Source: Oopsacas minuta (taxonomy: Eukaryota; Porifera; Hexactinellida; Lyssacinosida; Leucopsacidae). Taken from it: DNA of 64,000 nucleotides. This document shows positions 10,611 to 21,957 of this stretch, piece after piece. Numbering within the stretch: the stretch's first letter is position 1; each line of letters begins with the position of its first letter. The position numbers and the translations under genes are program-made. Where the stretch lies: assembly GCA_024704765.1 (NCBI GenBank), contig JAKMXF010000310.1, forward strand, positions 372,001 through 436,000, in the 5' to 3' direction. Below the pieces are notes generated by a model that ran no database searches, was not told the origin of the DNA, and saw nothing but the letters and a program-made list of their open reading frames with translations.

Positions 10611-10756
10611 ATCTACATTGAATTAGTTATGATCAATTGCTTAAAACAATTTACCATATTGATAAACGACAATTATAGTTGGACATGCACATGGTATATC
10701 AAAGAATTCAAAGTATGTCAACTGGAGTCAAACCTCAGTTGTCTGTTTGATTGCAG

Positions 10757-10911
10757 TTGACAAGTTTGAACAGGGCAGATTCGGTTCACTTGTTAACCAG
10801 TTGATCGACTGCTATGAGAAATATTTCGGTCGTTTCCACCAATTTCTTCATTATCCCAAGGATCTTGAGCTGGTAACCTCAGGAATTAGGAGAGGTTGTA
10901 TCCGGCATTAA
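10757..10911 (+). CDS. Possible terminal exon of an unrecognised plus-strand gene
   Basis: A pyrimidine-rich tract ending TTGCAG precedes an open frame of 50 codons beginning DKFEQGRFGSLVNQLIDCY and ending in TAA at 10909-10911. The amino-acid composition looks protein-like (aromatic, charged, FGRFHQFLHYP) rather than random for this AT-rich DNA. I could not find its upstream exons or recognise the family. It sits between the divergent NHL gene and the 3' end of COG3. It may be a relic or a chance frame. Confidence 0.3.
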
Positions 10912-11013
10912 TATTTCTAACAATGAAGAATATTAAAAGAAGGTAAGAATACAATTTAGGACAGAAACTAATGTATAACACATCACAATTTTAATATAGC
11001 ATCCTCTATGCAT

Positions 11014-14000
11014 TTAGTTGTTAGACGGAAATGTATACATTAAAGCAAACGAGATCTCTTCAGCACTGGGACAAGCAATGATAAGCTTATCTGTTTCTGG
11101 AAAGTATAAATTGATGAGAGCTAGCAACTCCTGGAACTGATTGTGTACATTCAATCTAACTGGCCGGAATAGGATCTGTATAGTCTCAGTATAGATAAGA
11201 TATGTTTGCATTGATTCGAAGATAACTGGTACCTTGCTTTTCATGAGACTCATAGTATTCTCCATTTCCTTGTGTAGAGTCTGTGGATCTGCGAATGGTT
11301 GTTTCAATATAGAGGATAGTTGTATGGATTCATTTTGTTGAGAAAGTTGTTTGAAGTTCCTGAACTTATCTAGAAGTACAGCAAGAGGGTGTATCAGTAG
11401 AGACGTGAGATGGTTAATTAACTCCTCACAGCTTGTCTTTAGTACTATGTCGACATCTTTCTTAGAATTAAGTATTTTCTCTCTGAGCTCAGGGGCTCCT
11501 TCCAGTAAGAATTCTAACAGTGCGTTAGTTCTATCTAAGTTAAATATTTTATTCCTCTTTTTGTGAGAAAATAGTTCTTTAGCTTTTTCTTTAGTGCGGG
11601 TGAAATCTAAAATTGTTTCTTTGACAGAGAATTCTACTTCAAACGGAATCAGCTGTTCTCTGAGAATTAGCAAATGCTTTATTAGAAAGAGTGAAGAGTC
11701 AAGATTACCTAATTAAGTATATAATGTAATATATAGTAGATTTTGTGAAAAGAACACCATCGGGGATCAAATATTTACTTTTAACCGGTATAATGATATT
11801 AAAATAGATGCGAACCATTTTCCCAAACAAGTATAATTTCTTATCACAGATGATCTCATAATTGAAGTATCCTCAGCACCTGTATGTCAAATATGTTTGT
11901 ATGTAGAAACGTAGTGGTCACGCGGGTTAAATATCTAAGTTGATCAGTTTATGAGTTATTCGAAATGTAAAAATTGAATTGTTAGGCTAATGATATTCTC
12001 CAAACCCAATTACATAACACGTTGAAACATTATCTCTAGAATTATTTTTGTGTTTTGTGCACTTCAGAAAAATCTAGACTTTAGGTGCAAATCTCCACCC
12101 TAGGATGTATGATTGTATATTCATGACAATTCCTGCTTATTCGTGGACGTCCTGAATATATAAGATTTACCTGTATTAGTATAATCCCAAAGATGGATTC
12201 TCTTATATCTACGATATTTCAATTATCGTGCGTAAAAGTTTGTCATAATAATACAAGAACAAGACCTAATTAAAACTACCTTTCTTAACTGCTATGAGTT
12301 TAGCTGCACTCTGTAGCGACTTAATACACTCCACGATAGCTTCTTGAGAAATAGACTCAAATATAGATTTATCTACACAATGGTAAAGTTTTGATAGACA
12401 TAGTAGAGTCCTGCGTACAGTAGGGTACCACATAGCATGTTGATCAGCTGGAGAGGACGTGCTTTGGGACTTGCTACTTCCTAAATTAGAAAGTAAATAT
12501 GAGTGAATAGAGTTTGTTTTGGATAATATCATGCAAATGATGCGATTTACATCATAAATATAAGGCCATTGTTAATCAGAAACTTGTTTCAGCTCCACAT
12601 GTGATCCACCTGACCATGGATGCAGGCGGGCGGCTCATCATCGTTATCTCATTATTTTGTGACGTATCAGCGGGAAAATTGGTTCATCCATAAAAAATAT
12701 GAAAATGACTGAAGTCACATTTGATATGAGAATATGCTGGACGAAGAAAAAGTGATTTACATTGAACTATTAGCTAGTTAAATAATGACAATATTCGTGC
12801 GGTAGCCAAATTAGATGCGGGCGGTGGAGCTGAAACATGCTTCCAACTAACAGTGGCCTAAGATATAAACCTTTGGATCATATCTAACAAGATTCGTTTA
12901 AAAAGACAAAAGAAGAAGTTATCATTGAATAAAACAAACATACAAACAACAAGAGCACGAGGTTGTAAGAGTTGTAGAATTAAAGTTAATAATAATATAA
13001 GCATGTATATGAGGGAGCTAGTGAGACGTATGGGTAAATAAATTAAGAATACTGAATATTTTCTGATACAGCTAGATCAGCAAACTCCCTGAGCATGTTA
13101 ATCTCCAGCAGATGTACAGTGAGATTAGCTATGATAGATCCAGGACTAGATAATCTGAATACAGGTAGATCAGCTGATATGTTATTAAACTCTGTATTCA
13201 CAACCTGCATCAAGTCCAGATAGGCACACCCTAACTCTTCACAGTTCTGATCATCCCCTTGTGGATCTGTTACTAGAGTGAACTTAATGCTGGCAGTACT
13301 AGAAGCAGATCCGCTGCAGTCTAGTAGCATACCTTGTAGCATCTTTTTCTTATTCTCACTGTCTGGAGAAGATTGAAAGTCAAACATCTTTTTGAAATTA
13401 AACAAGACAGAGTCTCCAGGTTTTGGGATAGGAATAGAATTTGGAGTTTCCAATTCTTCAATGTCATAATTAAGAAATTCATAATCAATATAAATCAAAT
13501 TATTCCCGACTAATCCCTGGTTAATATCTGATACAGCAGTCAGTGAGTGCAGAAGTATAGTGAAGTAAGCGGATGGTTGGAACGTAGAAAGTGAATCTAT
13601 AGTCATGGAAACATTCATTGTAGATTTAAGTGTATTAAATTCCTTGTTTAATATATCCGGTTCAGTCGGAGGTGTAGCTGGTAATGAGATAGAAGCTATT
13701 GACTCTAAGGGAAGAGATAGAGAGTTGTCTGTCTCCATTTCAGCTATCAGACCATCTATCAATACGTCACTATGGTCAGATATTACAGGACTAGGGATAT
13801 TATCCTCAACACGAGTTTGTTTGGATACAACATCTATATTATTTGATTGAGTAGACATGGTGTCAAGTGCACTCACTACAGAGGTGTGTGAGTTTGTATT
13901 ATGAATACTATTAGCTGTTGATAGAGTAATAGTATGTCTCATTAACTCTTCTTCTATTTCTGAATCTATATCTCTGTCATATGGAACAGCTGATTCTACT

Positions 14001-17000
14001 GATTCTACTGATTGTACCAATTGTACTGAATCCCTCTCTGGGTCTGAGTCTGTCTGCACCTCTAGAGGAGGAGGTATATCCGCTGGTACCACTATTTCCC
14101 CAGAGGATACAGGGAGATAAGATTTAGTCCAGCTCAAATTCATATTAATAGTACCAACAGAACCTCCTGATGAGTTCATTAGGGGGTAAGCACCCTTCAT
14201 ACAGGAGGATGATACAAGAGATATGAGAGGTAGCTTAGCTAACCCCAGGTACTGCTTCAGATCAGGATCTGTATCATCAAACACATACACCTCTATATAC
14301 TCAATCTTAAGGTACTGGTCTAGATTACGATCCATAGTAACAGGAAACTTCCTGACGTCATTCCAGTGAGGATGACTAGAAGAGGGTATAATGTCTGTGT
14401 CATGATCAGGGTACTCATAGAACTTATACATAACGTAGGAAGATGGTATCATACCCTGTCTACGTGATACCAGATCCTCACAGGACAATACCTTGATGAC
14501 TAGTTCATTCACGAACTCAGTCTCAAAGGTCATTTTCTCTCCCGTATCCTCCCCAATAGCTAACATAGCACTAGTCCTATCCTGATATAGATGGAATGCT
14601 TCACGTACTGGTAGTCTAATCCTCAACCAGTACTCTAGAGTACCAAACTGTATGACGTCATGATAATCACCTGCTCCAGTAGCTACAGCTGTACAAGGTA
14701 TCTTACTACTTCCATGATCATGCAGTAAGGATTTCAGATCCAGATGTCCTTTGGCTACCAGCTCGTACTCCAGTCCTTGTGTCTGGTATATTTCAATGGG
14801 AACAGTCTGTTTCATTACGTAATCGAGAAAAAAGTCGTCTACTTTAATCACGAAGTTAGACCGGAAGTTGAAGATAGGCCGGAACCCTTTAGTTACAGTT
14901 GTCATTTCAGTTTCGTATTCAAAGAAATCGTAGGATAGGAACAGATGAGGTTCTGTCCTACCTAATCTCTCTAACACCTCTGAATGAAGAGACAGCTGTG
15001 TGAGATGTATTTCTAACAAGTTGTACCCTCTCTGTAACTCCACCTCCTCATCAGGTGTCCCTTCCTCCTCTGACTCCACCCCATCATCTAGTCTCAATCT
15101 ATACTTCTTAGTACCATAAGCTATATCTCGTAGTTTAGTTTCTAACTTGCGTATCTTCTGAGCTCTGAAATCTAACAGCTGTACATATTCACTAATTCTA
15201 TGTTCATACTCAGCTCTAACATCCTCTAGTCTAACACTCATGTTGTCTATCTTATCCCTCTCAGCTTTAGAAATCTTATGCTGTATTTCTAGGAGCTTAT
15301 GAGTCTTGTCTAACTCCAGCACAACTTCAGCTTGAGAAGATTTAGTTTCTAATAGCTCTGTCTTCAAATGCTCTATTTCTCCTGGATCTTGATCCTTCTT
15401 AGATCGGATGTGTGCTACAGCAGCTTCTATGTCTCTCCAGTCAGTGATGGACTGTTCTTTCAAGAAGGATAGACGTCCCTCCATCTCTTGATGTTCTTCT
15501 TTAATTTTGGAGTATACTGTCTGTAGCTCTGATAATTCATTCTGAAATTTTTCTCTCTCAATTCGTTCAGTCTGTAATTCTTCCATTGATTCAGACATCT
15601 TTAACAAATCAGCTCTGTAGTCTAGCTCTACTTTATCTAACTTGTTCTGTAACATGTTAATCTCCTCCTCGTGAGATTCATCTAATGCATTCTTCATAAG
15701 ATCTTCATTAGATTCTTTCAGCACTTTATTCTCAGCACTAACTTCTCCTATCCTATGTTGTAATTCAATCATATTTAAGTTCTTCATAGTAATACCTCTA
15801 ACCTTCTCCAATAACTCTGTAGAATGTTTCATCTCCTCCCTCAGCTTGTTATTACTGTATTCCAGCTCCCCTAATGTATTGCTGTGATTCCCTCTCATAC
15901 GCTCCAATGTATTCTGTAGAGAGCTATACTCTGCTTTCTGTGTATCAAGTTGATTAGTCTTCTCTAGCAGATCTCTCTTTAGTCTGAGTATATCTACATT
16001 CTCTTTACTAGTAACTATCTCGTATAATCCATGTGACTTGTTTAACTCTTCTTTCAAGCAGTAAATTCTCTGCTCATAGTTTCTACAAGCTTGCTCATGT
16101 TCTCTATCCTTTGTAGCCATTGTATTTTCAACAGATTTGATTTCAGTCTTTAGATAGAGCACATACTCCTCAAGTTTTTGGTTGTCCTGTCTGGCTTGCT
16201 CCAACAGACTGTGCCCGTAGCGGTGAGGTTGCTGTGAAGTATACTGAGCAGGTTCTGAGGAGCTTTTATCCATTCTTGAAGTATTATGAAGCTTTCTCTT
16301 GGAGGAGGCCTGAGTTTGAAGTTTGGAGAGTTGTAACTTATTTTCTAGTTTCTCATTCTTGATTTCTAACTCCGTAACTTTGCTTTGAAGATTCTCTATC
16401 ATATTATATAATTGAGGATTGCCTGCCTTGCCCTGAGCTGGATTCTCAGCTAATTTGCTTTGTAATGTTTTCAACTTGTTCATTTGAACAAATAAATGTT
16501 TACATTTATCTTCCTGAGCTAGAGATTCCTTCTTAACTAGTTCAAACTCTTGCAGTAATCTCAGATGTTTGTCTTCTAGGTCACTCCGTGAGAGTTTAGA
16601 GATCATCTGTGATTCTTTGTAAATGTTCCTCTTACGAACAGGGGCAGTAGCCATTATGCTAATTCAGTAGGACAACTTGATTAGATAAAAATTGTTCAAT
16701 TAATCATGGTTGGAAAGTAGTAAATTCTCGGATAATAGCGATCACAGAATAATCCCCCCAGAATATAGATTATTAAATTACTATTTTTGTCTGTTGGCAA
16801 GGAAATGATTTATGGAATGTTGTATTGAATTTGAATTTCTCAATTGTCAGATGTCACATAACTATTTATTTATTGTGTTTACCAAGAAAGTAAATAGAAT
16901 TGAATAAAACTTGACTAAATATATCAAATGTGCGAGAATCTGATTTTCACACTTTTGAATTGGTCATACGTGTATGTAAATTGAAACATTTAGTTGAAAT

Positions 17001-19260
17001 CTTAATATATACTTAGAGACCTGCTATTAACGGCTATGTATGAGTAATCAAGTAGGCTGAGTACATTTATTGTGTTTTATGAATGTATAGTAAACAAATA
17101 ATTTGAGGGAATCTTGGATATACATAGATAATCGCTCAGGACGGCTATAATAGGTAACAAAGTACGCTGAATCCGATTTTCGCTCTTTCTTGTTTCTCGT
17201 ATGGACATTTATTGTTGTTTTTATTATTGTAAAGTAAACAAATTACTAATTTGTATTAGAAACTTGGTTTCAACAGTTTCACCGGTGTAATCGAGACGCT
17301 GATTCCGAATTTCGATACTCATATGTAAAAACATTCGAGGCACGAATTGCAAAGTTACATACGAAAGTGTTCGCAAGCGAAGAGGCTCGTAGTTATTAAC
17401 TAATACCTACTGTCACTTAGGATAAATACAACCTAGTGACTAGTGTAACCACATGCACATGAGTATACTTATACAGTAATTACAGTAATTACAGTATTAC
17501 CTAGTATGGTAGTTTCCACCTGAGGAGGTCTTAAGTTAATAACCAGGGCTAGTATTCGAGTAATACTATATGTGAGATCTTGGTAGGTAAATTTAACGAA
17601 ATAAATAATGTTATGTAGGAAAATAATTGTTTGGGTAGCTAAGTGGAAAATATAAAATTACTATTACAAGTAATCTAGTTAATGACTAACCGATAGAAGA
17701 TACACTGGCTACTTCAGATAGAGGAGACGGTATCTCATTCAATCCTCTCTCTAGTCCAATTCCTATCTTCCTTGCTAGCACTAACTTGTCAGGATACGCA
17801 AGATCTCCTCCAATAGGTTTGTAAGCTAAATTATAGATAACATTAAACCACTTGGGTGTTCCGCCAGAACATAGAATTTTATTCAATTTACAGAGACGGC
17901 ATTTACCTTATGTAATCGGGTTTTGTATAGCTTAATTAGTATATGAATTGATAGAATAATGTTGAAAAGTTCATTATATTCGTAAAATACAGAGACAGAT
18001 TAAAATCAGATAATGTGCATTTCGATAGAAATTGGTTCGAGGAAATTTAAACAGATTCTTTATGTATAGTATAGTACTACTAATAAACAAGAATATTTCG
18101 CATTACTTATATGTACAAATCTAATATATCTTACCAGCAATATCTGAATGAATATACTTCTGAGCTCTGTAAATGAATCTCTGTTGTATGTCTTGTAATA
18201 ATAGCTTTGTCATACTAGCAAACTCTACCAACACACCTTCATGTAGCTTAACCTTATTCTCCAATATCTCGTTAGATATAATATCACACAGACTAGTGAG
18301 AGTCTCCAGATGTACCAGTCTGATGCAGATAGGCCGGACAAATTCATAGAAATAAGAACACAGAGAGCTGAGGATCTGACTGATAGCATGTCCTCCAGTT
18401 GAGAAGAAGTGAATGTAGAGTTGATACTCATCTAGACAGAGCTGACATACGTAGAGACAGCCAGATCGCACAAGAGATGAGATATCTCTACAACACTGCT
18501 TTTCAAGACTGTTGAGATACTCACTCACCATTGGCATAACTAGGTTAATACGTTGCTGGAAATAAGATAGATGACAATCAGAGAGTAGAGTACTGAACTC
18601 TTGGTTCTTAAGAGCACGCTGTTCCAACTCTTCCAATATTATCTTAACCTTACAACCGTAAGACTTGAACTTTCCATAGAAGATAGAAGGATGTGTTTCA
18701 ATAACGGAAGCTTTCTGAGCTTGTAATATACTCTCACTGACAGATTTAAATACACCCACGATATAGGACCTGATGAGACCAAGAGCCTTTGAGAGGGCGA
18801 GGTCGAATTTCGCAAGATGAACAGTTGCATCTTTGTAATCTTGATGCCGTTGCATGAAGTCAATACATTCATCAAGCCGTGCAAGCATTGGAACAAATGA
18901 ATCACTCGTTACAGATACAGAAGGGGAGTTCAGCTGACGATTCATCTCCTCCAATTCATCAAAGTACTGTAGACGTATTGATATATTCTCAGCACAGTTT
19001 AACAAATCAGTAGTCTCATTCATTAGAGAAGTACATGAGCTGTGTAGAGATTCTGTACGTTTCTTAACTTGCTCATAATTATCAAGAATATTAGATAGAT
19101 TGCTCTGTACTTCTGAAATCTGTGAAACTACATCATCACAAAATGAATGTACTTGAAATAATTCAGTCTTCAGCTTGAGAGAGGGTGCTTGAGTTTGTAA
19201 AGTTCTCATCTTGTCAACTTCATCACAGAACTCTAAGAACCTCTTTGAATTATTTATTCC
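11014..19260 (-). CDS. COG3: Conserved oligomeric Golgi complex subunit 3 (5' exons not found)
   Basis: COG3 is a core lobe-A subunit of the COG tether for retrograde vesicles at the Golgi. Four exons were located: 18135-19260, 17691-17825, 12280-12480 and 11014-11708. The junctions are GT..AG and keep frame: ...HSDIA joins [20 protein letters not shown] joins [20 protein letters not shown], and AVKKG joins [18 protein letters not shown]. These joined segments match animal COG3 in order, including [36 protein letters not shown] and the C-terminal [11 protein letters not shown]. About 100-130 N-terminal residues are missing; an acceptor (TTTCTAG) precedes 19260, so upstream exons should exist but I could not identify them. 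The intron 12481-17690 contains the whole RPGRIP1L-like gene and a MITE. Confidence 0.9.
12564..12858. mobile_element. MITE in the COG3 intron (GGCC-ended, TAA duplication)
   Basis: Imperfect terminal inverted repeats of about 35 bp run from GGCCATTGTTA through TGTTTCAGCTCCAC on the left and are mirrored by GTGGAGCTGAAACATG and TAACAGTGGCC on the right. TAA flanks both ends, which would suit a PIF/Harbinger (Tourist-like) element. The interior is non-coding. Confidence 0.6.
13043..16654 (-). CDS. RPGRIP1L: RPGRIP1/RPGRIP1L-like ciliary transition-zone protein, nested in a COG3 intron
   Basis: A single exon of 1203 residues starts at ATG ([10 protein letters not shown]). Residues about 15-560 are a long coiled coil. 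An N-terminal C2 domain follows at about 575-720 ([20 protein letters not shown], then [18 protein letters not shown]), a second C2 at about 740-880 ([40 protein letters not shown]), then a Ser-rich linker, and a C-terminal RPGR-interaction-type domain at about 1010-1195 ([19 protein letters not shown]). The order and length fit the family (vertebrate RPGRIP1L is about 1300 residues). These proteins anchor the ciliary gate, so the organism has cilia or flagella. The gene lies wholly inside a COG3 intron on the same strand. Being intronless it could be a retrocopy, but several neighbouring large genes are intronless too. Confidence 0.9.
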   Translation of the reverse strand: MATAPVRKRNIYKESQMISKLSRSDLEDKHLRLLQEFELVKKESLAQEDKCKHLFVQMNKLKTLQSKLAENPAQGKAGNPQLYNMIENLQSKVTELEIKNEKLENKLQLSKLQTQASSKRKLHNTSRMDKSSSEPAQYTSQQPHRYGHSLLEQARQDNQKLEEYVLYLKTEIKSVENTMATKDREHEQACRNYEQRIYCLKEELNKSHGLYEIVTSKENVDILRLKRDLLEKTNQLDTQKAEYSSLQNTLERMRGNHSNTLGELEYSNNKLREEMKHSTELLEKVRGITMKNLNMIELQHRIGEVSAENKVLKESNEDLMKNALDESHEEEINMLQNKLDKVELDYRADLLKMSESMEELQTERIEREKFQNELSELQTVYSKIKEEHQEMEGRLSFLKEQSITDWRDIEAAVAHIRSKKDQDPGEIEHLKTELLETKSSQAEVVLELDKTHKLLEIQHKISKAERDKIDNMSVRLEDVRAEYEHRISEYVQLLDFRAQKIRKLETKLRDIAYGTKKYRLRLDDGVESEEEGTPDEEVELQRGYNLLEIHLTQLSLHSEVLERLGRTEPHLFLSYDFFEYETEMTTVTKGFRPIFNFRSNFVIKVDDFFLDYVMKQTVPIEIYQTQGLEYELVAKGHLDLKSLLHDHGSSKIPCTAVATGAGDYHDVIQFGTLEYWLRIRLPVREAFHLYQDRTSAMLAIGEDTGEKMTFETEFVNELVIKVLSCEDLVSRRQGMIPSSYVMYKFYEYPDHDTDIIPSSSHPHWNDVRKFPVTMDRNLDQYLKIEYIEVYVFDDTDPDLKQYLGLAKLPLISLVSSSCMKGAYPLMNSSGGSVGTINMNLSWTKSYLPVSSGEIVVPADIPPPLEVQTDSDPERDSVQLVQSVESVESAVPYDRDIDSEIEEELMRHTITLSTANSIHNTNSHTSVVSALDTMSTQSNNIDVVSKQTRVEDNIPSPVISDHSDVLIDGLIAEMETDNSLSLPLESIASISLPATPPTEPDILNKEFNTLKSTMNVSMTIDSLSTFQPSAYFTILLHSLTAVSDINQGLVGNNLIYIDYEFLNYDIEELETPNSIPIPKPGDSVLFNFKKMFDFQSSPDSENKKKMLQGMLLDCSGSASSTASIKFTLVTDPQGDDQNCEELGCAYLDLMQVVNTEFNNISADLPVFRLSSPGSIIANLTVHLLEINMLREFADLAVSENIQYS
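16786..17394 (+). repeat. Dispersed three-hairpin repeat, copy C (long, decayed hairpins)
   Basis: It begins with the TGTCTGTTGGCAAGGAAATG head and carries the core twice (CTGAATCCGATTTTC and TAAAGTAAACAAATT recur after 17080). It ends in a degenerate hairpin cluster at about 17335-17394 (CGAGGCACGAATTG ... GAGGCTCG). It lies in the COG3 intron just upstream of RPGRIP1L, so it could overlap that gene's promoter region. Confidence 0.65.
17395..17690. other. COG3 intron remainder
   Basis: Intronic sequence between the repeat copy and the COG3 donor. It contains short ACAGTAATT tandem repeats near 17474-17496. No gene is seen. Confidence 0.35.
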
Positions 19261-19710
19261 TAGAAACACATATCAAACTAAATCTTTAGAAAAGAATATT
19301 TAGTATTTACTAATTAATAATGTGTATCCTCAAATATCTACCAGAATAGAGTAATCATAAAAATATTTAATAGTATAATTAAAGAATTTTGCTGAATGAT
19401 TGAAAATTGTAAAAGGCAATGAGTAGCAGGCCTCTTCTTGTGATATTTCATCTCACTACCAAATTAAAGCACTAACTGCTAGCTAAATAGGAATCTGAAG
19501 TACAACTGATTTCTTTAGTTTACGCCATTATTTGGTTCTGTAATCCATTTCAAATAGAGTTTCTACCTCTGTCTTCTCGGAATCATTTCATGGATTGTCT
19601 TGTTCAGGGTGGAGGTTAGTTTATCACCAGATTCAAGATAGGGCTTGGTAGCTTGTCAAACCATAAAATACATAATAATTTATTTCTGATTCTCAGAGAG
19701 TAGATCTACT

Positions 19711-20459
19711 TCAACAACATATCTTCCATAAATCAGTGTTTTTCTCCAGTATCTTGAGTAGCTTCTTGTGTGAGGGTTTAGACTGGCGAGGAAGAGGAAC
19801 AGGGCTAGTGGAGTCAGTAGATGAGTGGTGCTCTGTGAGGTCCGTAGATCTACTGGGGTGGGGAAGGGAATTGTAACTGATCAGGGCTCCTTTATTACGT
19901 TTACATTTATCTGTATAGTCAGTTTGAGAGGGATAACCAGAGGTTCTTTTCTGAGCTAGCTAGGTCCTCCATAGGTAGGAGCTTAGTAGTGCTAGGCTGA
20001 GATTGTCCCTTCTGATAGTACATAGAGGGTACGGGAGGTTTGATAGAAGCTCGGTAACCAAATGCGTGGGGCTTATCACTAGAGCTGGAGCTAGGAGAAA
20101 TGAATATATCTCCACTCTTTCCAGAACTGGAGAGTGTGTGGGGTGATTTTAAGTCTTCATCAAGTTTGTGGTAGATCCTTAAATTTGATTAGAATATCAT
20201 CTTTTATGGAAGAAGTGCTTAGCTTCTTCTTGAGTAAAAATGCACTCCTCCCGCGCTGTCTCCATAGCTCTCAGGACTGAGAGAGAGAAACAAGGCGTTT
20301 AGAACTGAGTAGTTCAGGTACGTGGGTTCAGGGGATAGCAAGAGTTTGCTATAAGATGGTGTACCTCTATAGAAGTCTTTATAACGTAGCTTCTTAACAA
20401 TTGATCCAGCGCCCTCTAGCAGTACTTGTTTCTCATCCGGAATTTCTTCGGAAACTGGT
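19711..20459 (-). pseudogene. Unrecognised minus-strand gene, apparently frameshifted
   Basis: Reading leftward there is protein-like sequence in shifting frames: VSEEIPDEKQVLLEGAGSIV, then a CTCTCTCTCAG acceptor-like tract and ETAREECIFTQEEAKHFFHK, then DEDLKSPHTLSSSGKSGDIF, PHAFGYRASIKPPVPSMYY, and finally a Ser/Pro-rich tail ending KLLKILEKNTDLWKICC and a TGA at 19711. Around 19955-19965 a CTAGCTAG duplication shifts the frame; removing four bases would rejoin the frames. A second shift occurs near 20170-20200. I do not recognise the family. Alternatives are an assembly error or undetected tiny introns. It lies between COG3 exons and TFIIA gamma and might be a further gene nested within COG3 if its 5' exons lie to the right. 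Confidence 0.45.
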
Positions 20460-20499
20460 ACAAAGGGCGGTATTTTATTTTTATAGGCCAGCTAATCTA

Positions 20500-20954
20500 T
20501 ATTATTAAATCTCAATTGTTGTCTGTCTGCTGTCTGTCTGTCTGTTTATTTGTTTGTTTGTTTGTTTGTCAGTTGTCAAGGAAAGGATTTATGATATGCA
20601 ATTTTGAAATTGTAGCACAACTATGAATTTATCGTGTTTACCAAAGGAAGTAAATATAATTCAATAAACTTCACTAAATATATCAAACATGCTGAATTCG
20701 ATTTTCACACTTTTGGATTAATCATATGTAAATTTATTGTTGTTTTTATGAATATAAAGTAAACAAATTTAAAAATTGAGATAGAATCATACTTTCAACG
20801 ACTGTACTGGGGTAATCGAGTATGCTGAGTCTGAATATTATAAACAACATCAATATTATTAAAGCTCAATTGTTGTTTGTCTGTTTATTTGTCCGTTAAA
20901 TACCTCGAGGCGCAATGCGCTGAGTTCATCGCAAAGCGACGAGCCAAAGGCTCG
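20500..20954 (+). repeat. Dispersed three-hairpin repeat, copy D (near-complete, subfamily 2)
   Basis: It starts ATTATTAAATCTCAATTGTT followed by CTGT and TTTG microsatellite runs. The core contains AATTTTGAAATTGT, ACTTCACTAAATATATC and GTAAATTTATTGTTG. Near the 3' end the head motif (ATTAAAGCTCAATTGTTG) recurs at about 20855. Three hairpins follow: GCGC-AAT-GCGC (20910-20920), TCGC-AAA-GCGA (20929-20939) and CGAGCC-AAA-GGCTCG (20940-20954). Confidence 0.8.
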
Positions 20955-21189
20955 TATATAAATATTTTGAAACTTCGACTATCTTGCAACAATCTCTCTG
21001 GGCAGTAAAATATTGAATTTTTAAACTATACAAGTAGTAAAATGTGGATTTCACACTCTGTGACCAAAGAATTATTCATAAATTTGGAAAAAATACAAAT
21101 AAAATCTTTCCGGAGAGGGAACAAAATTTGGGAGGGCAGGGCTGAGAAACAAGTATATTACTTTACATGGAATAATCTCTAGCTTGCTT

Positions 21190-21415
21190 TGAAATTTACA
21201 CAGAGAGGTGTGAAATATCATTAATCATCAAAAAGGTGTGAAATATTCACTTTAGAAAATTCATCCCCGAGGTGCATATCTTCGCCACAAAATATATTTG
21301 TGTACCAATTTTATGTTAATCGGGCTGACGGCCGCGAGGACGGACGGATGTATCGACATCGCACATCGTCCATGGCATTAGGGCATCTCCCTATAGGAGC
21401 TGAACGAAAAACAGT
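21190..21415 (+). repeat. Second dispersed repeat family, copy 1
   Basis: Shared with 37210-37480 in the opposite orientation: AAAAAGGTGTGAAATATTCACT, TACCAATTTTATG and the terminal GGCATTAGGGCATCTCCCTA followed by GGAGCTG. The end folds around CTCCCTATAGGAG. The copies have diverged by point changes, so this is an old repeat. Class unknown (SINE-like or MITE). Confidence 0.6.
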
Positions 21416-21532
21416 CTTTGGAGGAAATGGCAATACTGACAATACTTATCGGCCTCCCTCACTTATAGAGGTTCTACTATAAATATTTTGAGACTTATTT
21501 AAGGTATATACGCGAAATCTACATAAATTGAC

Positions 21533-21554
21533 ATATATATATATATATATATAT
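21533..21554. repeat. AT dinucleotide microsatellite
   Basis: An uninterrupted run of about ten TA units. Nothing suggests function. Confidence 0.8.
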
Positions 21555-21865
21555 CACTGGATTCGATTAATCAAATACAAGTGCAGAAATTACTCCTCAG
21601 AAAGTAAGAGTAAATCATGTAGTGATAGGAAATACGTATACTTTTTATCATAATACCACTTTTCTAAACATCTATGTTATATCACATTTTGAATACTACA
21701 GTCCTACCACTTTGAATTCCATTGTTACAGTAATCAATTTTATAGAGCAACCATAAGCTTAGGTATGAATTCTACTCATCAGTAATACAAGACTATAGAA
21801 TTTAACTTTTCTAAAGCAACCACAGTGAAATCAATACAGATAATGCAAGAGTATACTACCTCAAG

Positions 21866-21873
21866 TATAAATA
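21866..21873 (+). promoter_or_regulatory. Candidate TATA box of the TFIIA gamma gene
   Basis: TATAAATA lies 85-92 bp before the ATG at 21958. The same octamer occurs 68-75 bp before the ArfGAP/PH gene start, which makes a real core promoter element plausible. Not tested. Confidence 0.5.
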
Positions 21874-21957
21874 TACCTTTCCTAGCCAAATTCATCGGGA
21901 TTCTATCTCCAACCAAACCACGACGCGATTAATTTGTAATACACCGATCCAGCAAGT

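Noticed and set aside
20426-20626. Plus-strand frame with LSVCLFVCLFVC
   Set aside because: Microsatellite translation within repeat copy D.
20871-20960. Hammerhead or other self-cleaving ribozyme in the hairpin cluster
   Set aside because: The three stems are separate simple hairpins, and the conserved CUGAUGA and GAAA core strings are absent.
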